Below are positions 1 to 8,029 of a stretch of 64,000 nucleotides of DNA, one piece after another. The stretch covers positions 186,001 to 250,000 of the forward strand of contig NZ_CP016286.1 of NCBI RefSeq assembly GCF_001679785.1, read 5' to 3'. The position numbers were made by a program, and so were the translations under genes. How positions within the stretch are numbered: the stretch's first letter is position 1; the number at the start of each line of letters is the position of its first letter. The stretch comes from Rhizobium leguminosarum (GTDB taxonomy: Bacteria > Pseudomonadota > Alphaproteobacteria > Rhizobiales > Rhizobiaceae). Under the pieces are notes generated by a model. It was not told where the DNA came from and did not search any database. It worked only from the letters and a program-made list of their open reading frames with translations.

Positions 1-389
1 TCTTTGACGCATTTCGCCAGAATTACAACGCCGAGCGTCCACACGAGGCGCTCGCTATGGACGTGCCTGCTGATCATTACCGACCGTCACTGCGGCGCCT
101 GCCCGACCGCCTGCCTGAACCGGACTATCCGGCCGAGGCGGCGGTGCGCCGGGTGCGCTCCAATGGCGAGATCAAATGGAACGGCGACCTCGTCTATGTC
201 GCAGCAGCGCTGGCCGGCGAGGTCGTGGCGATCGAGGAGAATGAAGCGGGCATCTGGACGCTACGCTTCCATGCCCATCCGCTCGGCATCATCGACAGGA
301 AGACCAAGCGGCTTGTCCGCCCCAGCGCCCTGCAACCCCGACCAGCCGGCGCAGGGGCGGACACTGGTTTACAAGGGGGAGAACTGTAA
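1..389 (+). CDS. IS481-type transposase, C-terminal fragment
   Basis: The frame is open from the window edge (phase of base 3) to a TAA at 387-389. It starts inside the DDE core: the motif NYNAERPHEAL is the conserved block after the catalytic Glu of IS481-type and related integrase-core transposases. The roughly 90 residues after it (GEIKWNGDLVYVA, then FHAHPLGIID) match the C-terminal beta domain often seen after that core. The product would catalyse cut-and-paste transposition, but the N-terminal DNA-binding part and first catalytic Asp lie outside the window. Whether the complete gene is intact cannot be judged. Family is inferred from motifs, and IS21-like elements are a less likely alternative. 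Confidence 0.75.
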   Translation, partial: FDAFRQNYNAERPHEALAMDVPADHYRPSLRRLPDRLPEPDYPAEAAVRRVRSNGEIKWNGDLVYVAAALAGEVVAIEENEAGIWTLRFHAHPLGIIDRKTKRLVRPSALQPRPAGAGADTGLQGGEL

Positions 390-428
390 CCCATCTATCC
401 GGTTCAATCTGTTACCCATCTATCGGCT
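1..428 (+). mobile_element. Right end of an IS481-type insertion sequence (partial)
   Basis: Two near-identical direct copies of an 18-bp motif (TGTAACCCATCTATCCGG at 385-402 and TGTTACCCATCTATCGGC at 410-427) sit directly after the transposase stop. Repeated subterminal transposase-binding sites of this kind mark IS ends. The left end is outside the window, so neither the terminal inverted repeat nor a target duplication can be verified. Confidence 0.55.
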
Positions 429-511
429 GGACAGGCTCAAGGGCTTCCCCAAACAACGACCCCTTGCATCAGTATACCGATAGAGAGGGACGAGGTGTTC
501 GCCTCCTGCTG

Positions 512-555
512 ATCTCCCCCTTGTGGGGGAGATGCCCGGCAGGGCAGAGGGGGTA
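512..555. repeat. Rhizobial intergenic palindrome
   Basis: A 9-bp perfect inverted repeat (ATCTCCCCC at 512-520, GGGGGAGAT at 525-533) is followed by GCCCGGCAGGGC and a G-rich tail. This is the common dispersed intergenic palindrome of rhizobial genomes. It lies in the 284-bp gap between the IS end and the small membrane protein, where no other feature is visible. Confidence 0.6.
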
Positions 556-673
556 TCCAAGCACCGCCGTGGCTATTCCGGCAATCTACACCCATGCCGC
601 CCATGCTTCAGCAAGGTTGACCGATCTTCGCCCTGCTGCGTTGTCGAGCTTCGAAACATCCAGAGGGATTCCA

Positions 674-1018
674 ATGACGTTTGGTAGCGATGCGGTGAAG
701 GCGGACTGGAGATGGGCGCTGATCTTGCTCCACGTCTTGCTATGGGCAGCACTCGCTTTGCAGGCCTACCGGACGGCTGGCGCCTATAAGTTTGCCAGCT
801 GCTGGCAGATCATTCCAATCTATTTCCCGCCGCTGAACATGCTGCTCTGGGCAATCGCGATCTCTAGCTTCCTCGTGGTGCTGGCGGCGATTTTTCGTCC
901 GTCGATATGTCGACATGCGAGCTTCTGGGCAGCCTGCCATGGAACGATCCTGACGGCGGGATTGCTGGTGTGCAATTATTCAGCCTATGCGGCCGCCGGT
1001 CAGGTTAGCTGCCTGTAG
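674..1018 (+). CDS. Small integral membrane protein, function unknown
   Basis: A 114-residue protein read from ATG 674 (MTFGSDAVK), preceded by an AGAGGG Shine-Dalgarno-like stretch at 662-667. The frame is open further upstream, but that part runs through the intergenic palindrome and looks non-coding. Three hydrophobic segments are visible, near residues 12-30 (ALILLHVLLWAALALQ), 50-72 (LLWAIAISSFLVVLAAIF) and 82-105. This predicts a three-pass inner-membrane protein. No catalytic motif is recognised, and it stands alone between a mobile element and a convergent gene. I do not recognise a family. Confidence 0.55.
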   Translation: MTFGSDAVKADWRWALILLHVLLWAALALQAYRTAGAYKFASCWQIIPIYFPPLNMLLWAIAISSFLVVLAAIFRPSICRHASFWAACHGTILTAGLLVCNYSAYAAAGQVSCL

Positions 1019-1106
1019 GACGGCCTAACTCCTTCCGAGTTGCTCCGTCCGCTGGTCCTCTTGAAATTGCACTTGGGCGCAGATTTCGAGAGGCTATAGG
1101 CCATGC

Positions 1107-1415
1107 TCAGCGGCTCGATACACGCACTGCGCCGGCAGCTCGGAGACTGCGCTGGACGGCGGCGACCTGGCTGGATGCGATATCCACCGAGACCTCGATC
1201 TCGCCTTCGAGTGGCGCATCGCGACGGGCGCCATCGTCATGAGAGACATCCCCGCCTGATGGCGCCGAACCCGCACTGTTCCGGTCGCTTGCCGACTGGA
1301 TAAAGATGTCGGGCCTCGAAACCCCATGCTGCTGAACCAGATGTTCGACCGCGAGATCAGCGGCTTCGCGTGTTTCGAACGTGGCTCGGATGGTGATCGT
1401 GCTGTCGTCCGCCAT
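1107..1415 (-). CDS. Small conserved protein, BON/DUF-like fold unassigned
   Basis: A 102-residue soluble protein starting MADDSTITIRATFE at 1415, with an ideal AGGAGGC ribosome site a few bases upstream (complement of 1421-1427). The longer upstream frame lacks a ribosome site and was rejected. The N-terminal half (ETREAADLAVEHLVQQHG) reads as a beta-alpha unit, and the C-terminal half repeats a beta-alpha pattern (IEVSVDIASSQVAAVQRSL), suggesting a ferredoxin-like fold. An acidic linker with SHDDGARRD lies between. It is transcribed away from dinB. Similar small proteins are frequent in Rhizobium next to stress genes, but the function is unknown to me. Confidence 0.6.
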   Translation of the reverse strand: MADDSTITIRATFETREAADLAVEHLVQQHGVSRPDIFIQSASDRNSAGSAPSGGDVSHDDGARRDAPLEGEIEVSVDIASSQVAAVQRSLRAAGAVRVSSR

Positions 1416-1593
1416 TGGCTGCCTCCTGATATTGATGTCCACAGGATGAGAACGCCTTGGGCGGCTGGTAGTTCGACGGCAGGTCCAGGCCCACATTGGA
1501 ATTGTTGATATCGCGTCCCAAGACTGCTATGTTCTGTTTTTGTTTCGGCGCGCAATTTCAGATGCCGATCCCATCGCGATCGCTGAAACCGCC

Positions 1594-2682
1594 ATGAACG
1601 AGATAAGCTCACCCCCCGTCCGGAAGATCGTCCATGTCGACATGGATGCTTTTTATGCGTCGGTCGAGCAGCGCGATAATTCGGATTTGCGCGGCAAACC
1701 GATTGCCGTCGGCGGCTCGGCCGCCCGTGGTGTGGTGGCGGCGGCGAGCTATGAGGCCCGTAAATTCGGTGTTCACTCGGCAATGCCGTCGGTAACTGCC
1801 AAGCGCAAATGTCCTGACCTGATCTTCGTGCCGCCGCGCTTCGCCGTCTATAAGGCGGTGTCGCAGCAGATCCGTGAGATCTTTGCCGAATACACTCCGC
1901 TGATCGAGCCGCTGTCGCTCGACGAGGCCTATCTCGATGTGACGCAAAATCTGAAAGGCATGACGATCGCCACCGAGGTCGCTCTGGAGATCCGCGCCAA
2001 GATCAAGCAAGTCACCGGCCTCAACGCGTCGGCCGGGATTTCCTACAACAAGTTCCTTGCCAAGATGGCGAGCGACCTCAACAAGCCGAACGGCCAGGCT
2101 GTCATCACGCCGAAGAACGGGCCGGCCTTCGTCGAGCAGCTTCCAGTCCGGAAATTCCATGGTGTCGGACCGGCGACCACTGAGAAGATGCATCAACTCG
2201 GGATCGACACCGGCGCCGATCTCAAGGAGAAGACACTCGAGTTCCTCGTCGAGCATTTCGGCAAGTCGGCCCCCTATTTTTACGGCATCGCCCGCGGCAT
2301 CGACGAGCGCCAGGTCAAGCCCGACCGGGTGCGCAAATCCGTCGGTGCGGAAGATACCTTCTCACAGGACCTCCACGCCTTTGAACCTGCTCGCGAAGGG
2401 CTCCAGCCGCTGATCGAAAAGGTGTGGGGTTACTGCGAGGCCAACGGGATCGCCGCCAAGACAGTGACGCTCAAGGTGAAATATGCCGACTTCAGCCAGA
2501 TCACGCGCAGCAAGACGGTTCTGGCACCCCTGCCGGCAATCGCCGACCTCGAGGATCTGGTCAACCTGCTGCTCGCGCCGATCTTTCCGCCGCGAAAGGG
2601 CATACGGCTGCTCGGCGTCGCCCTCTCTTCGCTGGAAGGGCGACTACCGGCCGCGGAACCGCAGATGCGGTTGGCTTTTTAG
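1594..2682 (+). CDS. dinB: DNA polymerase IV (Y family)
   Basis: An error-prone lesion-bypass DNA polymerase of 362 residues. Catalytic carboxylates are visible in VDMDAFYASVEQ (Asp16, Asp18) and SLDEAYLDVT (Asp110, Glu111). The fingers/palm block SAGISYNKFLAKMASDLNKP and the little-finger region near the C-terminus are also present, and the length is normal for rhizobial Pol IV. ATG 1594 gives the usual short leader before the first catalytic motif. The upstream TTG at 1540 would add 18 residues not typical of the family. It stands alone. No clear LexA box was identified by eye, so SOS control is an assumption from the family. Confidence 0.93.
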   Translation: MNEISSPPVRKIVHVDMDAFYASVEQRDNSDLRGKPIAVGGSAARGVVAAASYEARKFGVHSAMPSVTAKRKCPDLIFVPPRFAVYKAVSQQIREIFAEYTPLIEPLSLDEAYLDVTQNLKGMTIATEVALEIRAKIKQVTGLNASAGISYNKFLAKMASDLNKPNGQAVITPKNGPAFVEQLPVRKFHGVGPATTEKMHQLGIDTGADLKEKTLEFLVEHFGKSAPYFYGIARGIDERQVKPDRVRKSVGAEDTFSQDLHAFEPAREGLQPLIEKVWGYCEANGIAAKTVTLKVKYADFSQITRSKTVLAPLPAIADLEDLVNLLLAPIFPPRKGIRLLGVALSSLEGRLPAAEPQMRLAF

Positions 2683-2828
2683 ACCGCCAGCATCGGCTGC
2701 CGCAGGGGCCCGGTGCGCATCCTTGAACGACGGCGACGACCATCCGTCGCCGCATTGGTTTTCATCCAACCGGATATCCGCGATTTCGGCGACCAGTGTT
2801 CCCATCGCAACCGATTTCGAGCTGGGCC

Positions 2829-2853
2829 GGAACCTCGTCGGCCCCCCGAAGTT
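2829..2853 (+). promoter_or_regulatory. Candidate EcfG-type promoter
   Basis: GGAAC at 2829-2833 is followed after 17 bp by GTT at 2851-2853, the spacing of the alphaproteobacterial general-stress sigma (EcfG) consensus. It ends 22 bp before the start codon of the gene at 2876. A match of this length occurs by chance a few times in 64 kb, so position is the main support. Confidence 0.4.
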
Positions 2854-2875
2854 TTCGGGACGAGGAGAATTCCAC

Positions 2876-3178
2876 ATGCATTTGATACAGTTGTTTATTC
2901 CGGCAGCGCCGCAAGCGGCGATCGACATCGAAGACATTATCGCGATGATTCAGCGCGAGATGACGGAGCGCCATGGCGGGGCGACTTCATACCTCAATTC
3001 ACCGGCAAAGGGGTTTTGGTCGAGTGGCGAGGGCACTGAAGAAGATACGGTCATCGTGATCGAAGTGATGGTGAACAGTCTCGATCGGGCCTGGTGGCGC
3101 CAATACCGGCGCAAACTCGAACAGCTGCTCGGGCAGGAAGAATTGCTTGTGCGGGCACTTCCTGTCGAAACGCTCTGA
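2876..3178 (+). CDS. Small acidic protein, function unknown
   Basis: A 100-residue protein from ATG 2876 (MHLIQLFIP) with a GAGGAG ribosome site at 2863-2868. It contains the pattern DIIAMIQREMTERHGGATSY, then an acidic mid region (EGTEEDTVIVIEVMV), then WWRQYRRKLEQLLGQEELLVRAL. This resembles an alternating alpha/beta small soluble protein. A possible EcfG-type promoter lies 22 bp upstream, which would place it in the general stress response. The start of the sialidase-like gene follows after 16 bp, so the two may be cotranscribed. I do not recognise a named family. Confidence 0.65.
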   Translation: MHLIQLFIPAAPQAAIDIEDIIAMIQREMTERHGGATSYLNSPAKGFWSSGEGTEEDTVIVIEVMVNSLDRAWWRQYRRKLEQLLGQEELLVRALPVETL

Positions 3179-3194
3179 CCGTCTGGAAGCCTCC

Positions 3195-4307
3195 ATGGAC
3201 ACGCAGTTCCGCAATCTTGAAATCTACCGCAGACGCGGCGAATTCGCGGGCTGGCCGGCAAATTATGGTCTCTGGTCGTGGGGTGACGAAATGGCCGTCG
3301 TCTTCGCGCGCGGCAAACTCGGAACGAAAGGGGAGTTGCACGAATTGGACCGTGATTACCCATTCCTACCCTGGCAGGCACGCAGCCTGGACGGCGGGCT
3401 GACATGGATGGGCGAGCCGTTCTGCGGCCGCGTGCCGGGCGGGCGCTCGCTTTCGGCCGACGAGCATTTGAACGCCGACCTCAAGGTCCGCCCCCGTCTG
3501 TCGGTCCGCGAAGACCTTTGCTCGATTGACGATCCCATAGACTTCCTCGATCTCGAGACGATCGTCATGTGCGCCAGAACCGATGTGCAGGGCGATGCTG
3601 TCAGCTGGTTCTATGTCAGCCGGGACCGGTGCCTGACATGGCAGGGTCCGTTTCGTTTCGCCGGTTTGCATCTTCCGATCTCGGCGCGCACCGATATCGT
3701 TCCTCTCGGCAGGGACGATGCGCTCTTCATGCTCGGCACGTCCAAAGAGGACGGCGCGGAAGGAAGAGTGTTCTGCGCGCGCACCGTGGATGGCGGGCGC
3801 AGCTTCGTCCTGCAAGGCTTTGTCGGTCCGGAACCTGGGGGCTATTCGATCATGCCGGCATCGACGGCACTTTCCGGTGGCGCCATCCTGACGCTGACGC
3901 GCTGCATGGGCAGAGGCGGTGGCAAGGGGTGGATAGAGGCCTTCACCTCCCATGACCAAGGGAGGACCTGGACGCCGGAAGGCTGCATCGTCGACAACAC
4001 GGGCAGTAATGGCAACCCGCCGGCGCTCGGGCGGATCGAAGGCATGCTGCTGCTCGTCTACGGCCACCGTGATCCGCCTTTTGGGATCAGGATGCGCATG
4101 AGTTTCGATGACGGCCGGACATGGGGCGCCGAAAAGATCATCCGGAGCGACGGTGGCACGGCTGATCTCGGTTATCCGAGACTCGTAAAACGCGGCGATG
4201 GATCCCTGCTCGCCGTCTACTACTTCAACGATGGCGACCGGGAGGAGCGTTACATAGCGGCGTCTATTGTGATGCCTGCCAACGATCAGAAACGCGAAGG
4301 AGCCTAG
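3195..4307 (+). CDS. Sialidase/BNR-repeat family protein
   Basis: A 370-residue protein built around repeated Asp-box motifs (S-x-D-x-G-x-T-W): SLDGGLTWM, SRDRCLTWQ, TVDGGRSF, SHDQGRTWTP and SFDDGRTWG. Five spaced copies indicate a six-bladed beta-propeller of the sialidase superfamily. No signal peptide is visible, so it is probably cytoplasmic, and true sialidase activity is doubtful without testing the arginine triad. ATG 3195 is preferred to an earlier in-frame start at 3147 that would overlap the preceding gene. The stop codon TAG is the first triplet of a dispersed palindromic repeat (4304-4437), so the original 3' end may have been altered. Confidence 0.75.
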   Translation: MDTQFRNLEIYRRRGEFAGWPANYGLWSWGDEMAVVFARGKLGTKGELHELDRDYPFLPWQARSLDGGLTWMGEPFCGRVPGGRSLSADEHLNADLKVRPRLSVREDLCSIDDPIDFLDLETIVMCARTDVQGDAVSWFYVSRDRCLTWQGPFRFAGLHLPISARTDIVPLGRDDALFMLGTSKEDGAEGRVFCARTVDGGRSFVLQGFVGPEPGGYSIMPASTALSGGAILTLTRCMGRGGGKGWIEAFTSHDQGRTWTPEGCIVDNTGSNGNPPALGRIEGMLLLVYGHRDPPFGIRMRMSFDDGRTWGAEKIIRSDGGTADLGYPRLVKRGDGSLLAVYYFNDGDREERYIAASIVMPANDQKREGA

Positions 4308-4437
4308 AGCCTTTCCGGGTTAGATTGAAGCATTCTGTTGGCTCAAACGGAGTCGGATGGTCGACCGGCCGGCGCGCATCGTAGCCCGGCTCTACGGCCA
4401 AGCCGGCCGGTCGATCAGCCGGCCCGTTTCAGCCAAC
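4304..4437. repeat. RIME-like palindromic element, truncated copy
   Basis: This sequence begins CCTAGAGCCTTTCCGGGTTA and contains GTCGACCGGCCGGC and GCCGGCCGGTCGATC arms. It is the inverted counterpart of the complete 149-bp element at 56455-56603 and lacks the second terminal arm. It matches the description of rhizobial intergenic mosaic elements. Its first TAG is the stop codon of the preceding gene. Confidence 0.75.
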
Positions 4438-4491
4438 CTTCCCGCAGATTTGCCTGGCAAATCGCAAGACTTGGAATCGCCGGACGCACCG

Positions 4492-4516
4492 GGAACAAAG
4501 CGGGCCATTCATGGTT
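4492..4516 (+). promoter_or_regulatory. Candidate EcfG-type promoter of the 4558-6540 operon
   Basis: GGAAC at 4492-4496, a 16-bp spacer and GGTT at 4513-4516 match the GGAAC-N16/17-GTT general-stress promoter pattern. It lies 41 bp before the first gene of a three-gene operon whose products are typical of stress-induced envelope proteins. Confidence 0.5.
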
Positions 4517-4557
4517 TGGGGCTTAGGCAGTTGCAGGCACGAATTGGGAGGTTCGAA

Positions 4558-5121
4558 ATGCAAAACGATTTCACAGATCCGGCAGGGGGGAGCGCGTCCG
4601 CGCTGACCCCGTCCTCATCCTCAGCTTCCGGTTCTTCGCCGGGAACGCGCACGTCCATTTCCGATCTGGAAGCGAAGGTGAGCGAGGATGTTTCCGCCGT
4701 CAAGGAAACGATCAGGGACGGTGCCGACACCGCCGTCGAAAAAGCCAAGGAAGTCATTTCCGAACGCACCAACTTTGCCGCTCGCCAGGTCGGCGGTGTT
4801 GCGATGGCGCTCGAGAAGGCCGGCGCCGAAATGGAAAGCTCCGGTCAGGCAGAAGTCGGACGATACGCCAAGCAAATCGGGCGGAGCGTGCAGACTGTTG
4901 CTCGGCGGATGGAAGGCAAGAACATCGGCGAACTCGCCAACATGACCGAAGAGTTCGGGCGCAAACAACCGCTCGCCTTTCTCGGCATCGCCGCACTTGC
5001 GGGCCTGGCCGCAAGCCGCTTCCTCACAGCGTCGGCGAAAAGGCAAACAACTGTCGCGTCGCGCGAACCATCAATCGGTCGCTCCGGCCCAGCAACGACC
5101 GGAGGCGAGAACAATGGCTAA
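4558..5121 (+). CDS. Amphipathic helical stress-operon protein (DUF883/nutrient-deprivation-like)
   Basis: A 187-residue protein from ATG 4558. A Ser-rich flexible N-terminus (SSSSASGSS) is followed by long amphipathic helices (AVKETIRDGADTAVEKAKEV). Near residues 130-160 comes a short hydrophobic stretch, KQPLAFLGIAALAGLAASRF, of the kind that anchors ElaB/DUF883 proteins in the membrane. It is the first gene of an operon with a holin-superfamily protein (8-bp overlap) and a DUF3618 protein. This three-gene arrangement is common in Rhizobiales. The role is unknown; stress protection of the envelope is an inference. Confidence 0.7.
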   Translation: MQNDFTDPAGGSASALTPSSSSASGSSPGTRTSISDLEAKVSEDVSAVKETIRDGADTAVEKAKEVISERTNFAARQVGGVAMALEKAGAEMESSGQAEVGRYAKQIGRSVQTVARRMEGKNIGELANMTEEFGRKQPLAFLGIAALAGLAASRFLTASAKRQTTVASREPSIGRSGPATTGGENNG

Positions 5122-5530
5122 ATCTTCAGAGAACACGCCCCTCTCCGAACTCGTCAGTGGCCTCGTTGGTGATGTCACGGGCCTGCTCCGCAAGGAAATC
5201 GATCTTGCCAAGACGGAGGCTTCGGAAAAACTTTCGCAGGCGCTCAGCGGCGTGGAGATCCTCCTCTTCGGATTGGTCCTGGCAATCGGGGCGGTCGGCG
5301 TCCTGCTGAGTGCCCTTGTCGGCGGTCTCGCGGCCTTCCTCGTGACACAGGGATTTAGCGAAACCACGGCCAGTGCGCTCGCCTCGCTGATCGTCGGCAT
5401 CATCATTGCCGGCATCGCGTGGGCATTGATCTCCCGAGGCCTCGCCGCACTTCGCGGCAGCAACATGACCCTGGATCGAACTGCGGCCTCGCTTCGCCGC
5501 GACGTTGATGTTGTGAAGGACAAAATCTGA
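5114..5530 (+). CDS. Putative Actinobacteriophage-holin superfamily III (PF07332) membrane protein
   Basis: A 138-residue protein from ATG 5114 with GGAGGCGAG upstream, overlapping the previous gene by 8 bp. An amphipathic N-terminus (LVGDVTGLLRKEIDLAKTEA) precedes two hydrophobic segments (LFGLVLAIGAVGVLLSALVG and ALASLIVGIIIAGIAWALI). This is the classic layout of the phage-holin superfamily III/DUF1469 group, which despite the name is a bacterial chromosomal envelope protein. The next gene starts within its stop codon. Translational coupling indicates the three products act together at the inner membrane. Confidence 0.8.
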   Translation: MAKSSENTPLSELVSGLVGDVTGLLRKEIDLAKTEASEKLSQALSGVEILLFGLVLAIGAVGVLLSALVGGLAAFLVTQGFSETTASALASLIVGIIIAGIAWALISRGLAALRGSNMTLDRTAASLRRDVDVVKDKI

Positions 5531-6540
5531 TGGAAAATCCAATGGAGAAAACATCGGCCGAGCTTCAGCGGGAGATCGACCAGGACCGCCGCCGGATCGG
5601 AGACCGGATTGACGCTATCCAGGAACGGATGTCGCCAGGCCAGCTGATCGATGAGGTGATTGCCTACGCCAAGGGAAGCGGCGGCGGAGAATATGTCAGC
5701 AATCTTGGCCACGCCCTCAAGGCGAACCCTCTGCCGGTCGCGCTGATGGGCGTGAGCCTCGCCTGGCTCATGGCAAAAGGCAGCCCGTCATCCGGCGACA
5801 CGGCGACCTGGAGGGAGGAACCTGAATACCCGCTTTATCCGGCGACTGGCCCGGTCCGCAGGATTGGCCCGCCGGCAATGGAAAACGGAGCGCGTTACAG
5901 CCATTTTGCCGACGAATCCGGCAAGAGGTTGAAAGCGTTGACTGACGAAACAGGGGGGCGTGCCGGCCATTTCATGGACGAGGCAGGCAAGACCTATCGC
6001 GGCTTCGCCGACGCTAGCGGAAAACAGATCAGTCAGATCACCGACGAGACTGGTGCAATGCTCGACGCGGCAACCGGCTGGGCGGCGGAGAAATGGGAGC
6101 AGGCGAAAAACGCCGCGAGCGACCTGACCGCCCGTGCGTCTGGCGTGGCGAGCTCGCTTTCGAGCCGATCCTCTTCGGCGGCGACCAGTCTTCAGGAGCA
6201 AACGAGCAAGCTCAACGAGGCGATCCTCATCCATTTCCGCGACCAGCCGCTGGTTGGCGGAGCTCTGGCTTTCGCGGTCGGAGCGGCGATCGGCGCGGCG
6301 TTGCCGCACACTGACACCGAGGATGAATGGGTCGGGGAAGCCGCAGATAGCGCGAAAGACACCCTCAGCCATCAGGCGCAGGGCGTCGTCGCGCAGGGTA
6401 AAGAGGTAGCGTCGGAGGTCTATCAAAAGGCCGTGGATGTTGCGTCCGATGCTCATGATGCCGTCAAGGAACGCGTGGTGGATGAAGCCGAAACTTTCAT
6501 AAATCGCAAGGACGGCTTAGGCGGAACCGATCGACCGTAA
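5530..6540 (+). CDS. DUF3618-domain membrane-associated protein
   Basis: A 336-residue protein whose ATG shares one base with the preceding TGA. The N-terminal DUF3618 signature is visible (ELQREIDQDRRRIGDRIDAIQERMSP, residues about 9-34). A short hydrophobic segment, NPLPVALMGVSLAWLMAKG, follows near residue 65. The centre holds degenerate repeats: FADESGKRLKALTDETGGRAG, then FMDEAGKTYRGFADASGKQ. A second hydrophobic stretch (LVGGALAFAVGAAIGAALPH) precedes a charged helical tail. Repeated DE(S/A/T)GK units suggest a coiled or LEA-like segment. It is the last gene of the stress operon. Function is unknown. Confidence 0.82.
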   Translation: MENPMEKTSAELQREIDQDRRRIGDRIDAIQERMSPGQLIDEVIAYAKGSGGGEYVSNLGHALKANPLPVALMGVSLAWLMAKGSPSSGDTATWREEPEYPLYPATGPVRRIGPPAMENGARYSHFADESGKRLKALTDETGGRAGHFMDEAGKTYRGFADASGKQISQITDETGAMLDAATGWAAEKWEQAKNAASDLTARASGVASSLSSRSSSAATSLQEQTSKLNEAILIHFRDQPLVGGALAFAVGAAIGAALPHTDTEDEWVGEAADSAKDTLSHQAQGVVAQGKEVASEVYQKAVDVASDAHDAVKERVVDEAETFINRKDGLGGTDRP

Positions 6541-6652
6541 AGGATCTAAACCGATCGGTTCTGGGCAAGGCTCCGGGCCAAAAGAGGCGCAGGGCTGACC
6601 CAGTCGGCTTCGATGAAATGAATGAACCGGCGCGGTCACTTGCCAAAACAAG

Positions 6653-6690
6653 AACAGGCGGCATCCGGGCCGCCTGTTTCCGCATTTCGG
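6653..6690. terminator. Hairpin terminator between convergent genes
   Basis: AACAGGCGG and CCGCCTGTT pair across an 8-nt loop (6653-6679), between the end of the DUF3618 gene and the convergent lipoprotein gene. The flanking runs fit a bidirectional intrinsic terminator. Confidence 0.65.
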
Positions 6691-6703
6691 GCAAACCGTC
6701 CGC

Positions 6704-7111
6704 TTACTTCTGTTCGGGCGCCAGGAACTCTGCGCAATAGGACGGACCGTTGACGCCGGGGATGTCGGCGACGGTGCGGATGTCGCGGATCGTGTAGTCG
6801 GAGTTGGTGGTGATTTCGGCCTGGCAGCGCAGATAGGCGGTGCGGGCGGATGCGATCTGCTTGCCGCGCTTGCCATCGGCGCCTTCGGCATATTTCGCCG
6901 GAATGCGCACGGTCTTGTAGCCGCCGCGCCAGGTATAGATGGTGCTCGAGCCTTGCTCGCTGTCGCTGATAGGCGGCCCGTAGGCGGCAAAGAAGATGCC
7001 GGCCGATTTGCCGACCCAGCGGGCCTCGATCGGATTGCCGGCGGAAGGAATGGTCGTGCATCCGGCAAGCGCAATTGCAAGCCCGGCCGCGGTCATGGTG
7101 CGGAAATTCAT
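6704..7111 (-). CDS. Small outer-membrane-type lipoprotein
   Basis: A 135-residue protein from ATG 7111 with an AGGGA ribosome site. A signal peptide ends in the lipobox LAGC (residues about 15-18: ALAGCTTIPSAG), so lipidation at Cys is predicted. The mature part has two further cysteines (YLRCQ, SYCAEF) that could form a disulfide, and an IYTWRGGYKTVRIPAKYAEG segment. The family is recurrent in Rhizobium but not named here. It faces the stress operon convergently and shares a terminator with it. A longer frame upstream lacks a ribosome site and was not used. Confidence 0.75.
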   Translation of the reverse strand: MNFRTMTAAGLAIALAGCTTIPSAGNPIEARWVGKSAGIFFAAYGPPISDSEQGSSTIYTWRGGYKTVRIPAKYAEGADGKRGKQIASARTAYLRCQAEITTNSDYTIRDIRTVADIPGVNGPSYCAEFLAPEQK

Positions 7112-7372
7112 CGTGTCGTCCCTGATCTCAAGCGCATTGGCTGCGAAGCCGCCGTCGCAGCGGTTTCGCCTGTCCCGTCTGCCCTTTAGCGCGGAACCTG
7201 GCAAAAGAAAATTGCTCCTGAGAGGCTTCCGTTCGATTTGCGAGAGGTGTGGCTTTTTGCTGCAGCCGCTCATCCGTAAACCCGTCACAACCCCGTCAAA
7301 ATTTCCGCCGGCTTTTTGGAATTTGGTGCTTGTGCAACCAGATAGGCTGTTCTATAGAAGCGCCGCTGGTCA

Positions 7373-7449
7373 CGGAGTGTAGCGCAGTCTGGTAGCGCAC
7401 CACGTTCGGGACGTGGGGGTCGAGTGTTCGAATCACTCCACTCCGACCA
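7373..7449 (+). tRNA. tRNA-Pro (CGG)
   Basis: A 77-nt cloverleaf with acceptor CGGAGTG/CACTCCG, D-arm around GCGCAGTCTGGTAGCGC, anticodon stem CCACG/CGTGG with loop TTCGGGA (anticodon CGG), T-arm GAGTG-TTCGAAT-CACTC and an encoded CCA. Its 3' 47 nt, plus one following base, are the left copy of a 48-bp direct repeat that ends the island at 25242. The terminator that should follow the tRNA is found instead after that far copy. Confidence 0.97.
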
Positions 7450-7450
7450 G
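7403..7450 (+). repeat. attL: left 48-bp direct repeat in tRNA-Pro
   Basis: Bases 7403-7450, from the anticodon stem to one base past CCA, are identical to 25195-25242. Integration into a tRNA 3' end by a tyrosine recombinase leaves exactly this: an intact tRNA at one end and a partial copy at the other. Confidence 0.92.
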
Positions 7451-7620
7451 TCTGAATTTGCTCGCTTTTTCCCGAATTTTTGAAAGCGATTTTAGGCCCT
7501 AAATAGGCGGACCCGACAGAAATCCCGACAGTTATTTTTTGAGGCTGTCGGGATATGTCCTTCCACATTTACTCGAATCCGATACCGTCTACAACCTGTA
7601 GACGCGGAATGGAGAATCGA

Positions 7621-7956
7621 ATGAAGCGCTTCGCAGTCACCCTAATGAGCGCACTATGTACATCTGTCGCACACGCCGACGATTTGGCAGTGCTGAAAAA
7701 GAAGGCCTGGTCGACTGCCGGTCAGAGCGGCTACGTCATCACTTACAAGCACGACGGCAAGATCGGTAAGGGTGCCAAGGTTTACTGCGTGAGTGGTGGC
7801 AAGCCTATCTATCTTGTAGAAGGTCTGGACAGGGGTGACGGGAAAAAAGTCGGAATAGGCGTTGGCACAGATGGAGTTTCGGGCGACCTCGCGGACGACC
7901 TTGCGCCCGGATATATGCGTTGGGCGATAGATGTCTGGAGGCTGACCTGCCGATGA
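7621..7956 (+). CDS. Small exported protein, function unknown
   Basis: A 111-residue protein from ATG 7621, with a GGAG ribosome site in GGAATGGAGAATCGA. An N-terminal signal peptide (MKRFAVTLMSALCTSVAHA) is followed by a likely cleavage site before DDLAVLKKK. The mature domain of about 92 residues has two cysteines (VYCVSGG and the C-terminal LTCR), suggesting one disulfide in the periplasm. It is the first gene inside the island after attL. No family is recognised. ATG 7609 is an alternative start with a worse ribosome site. Confidence 0.6.
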   Translation: MKRFAVTLMSALCTSVAHADDLAVLKKKAWSTAGQSGYVITYKHDGKIGKGAKVYCVSGGKPIYLVEGLDRGDGKKVGIGVGTDGVSGDLADDLAPGYMRWAIDVWRLTCR

Positions 7957-8029
7957 TTGGTGCTGCGGTGAGTCTTTCGCAGGATCACATCAGCATTTGC
8001 TGAAAAATGCACTGACCGGTGCTGGGCAC

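Noticed and set aside
1540..1593. N-terminal extension of DinB from a TTG at 1540
   Set aside because: The extension has no ribosome site and Pol IV proteins normally start close to the first catalytic Asp; ATG 1594 fits better.
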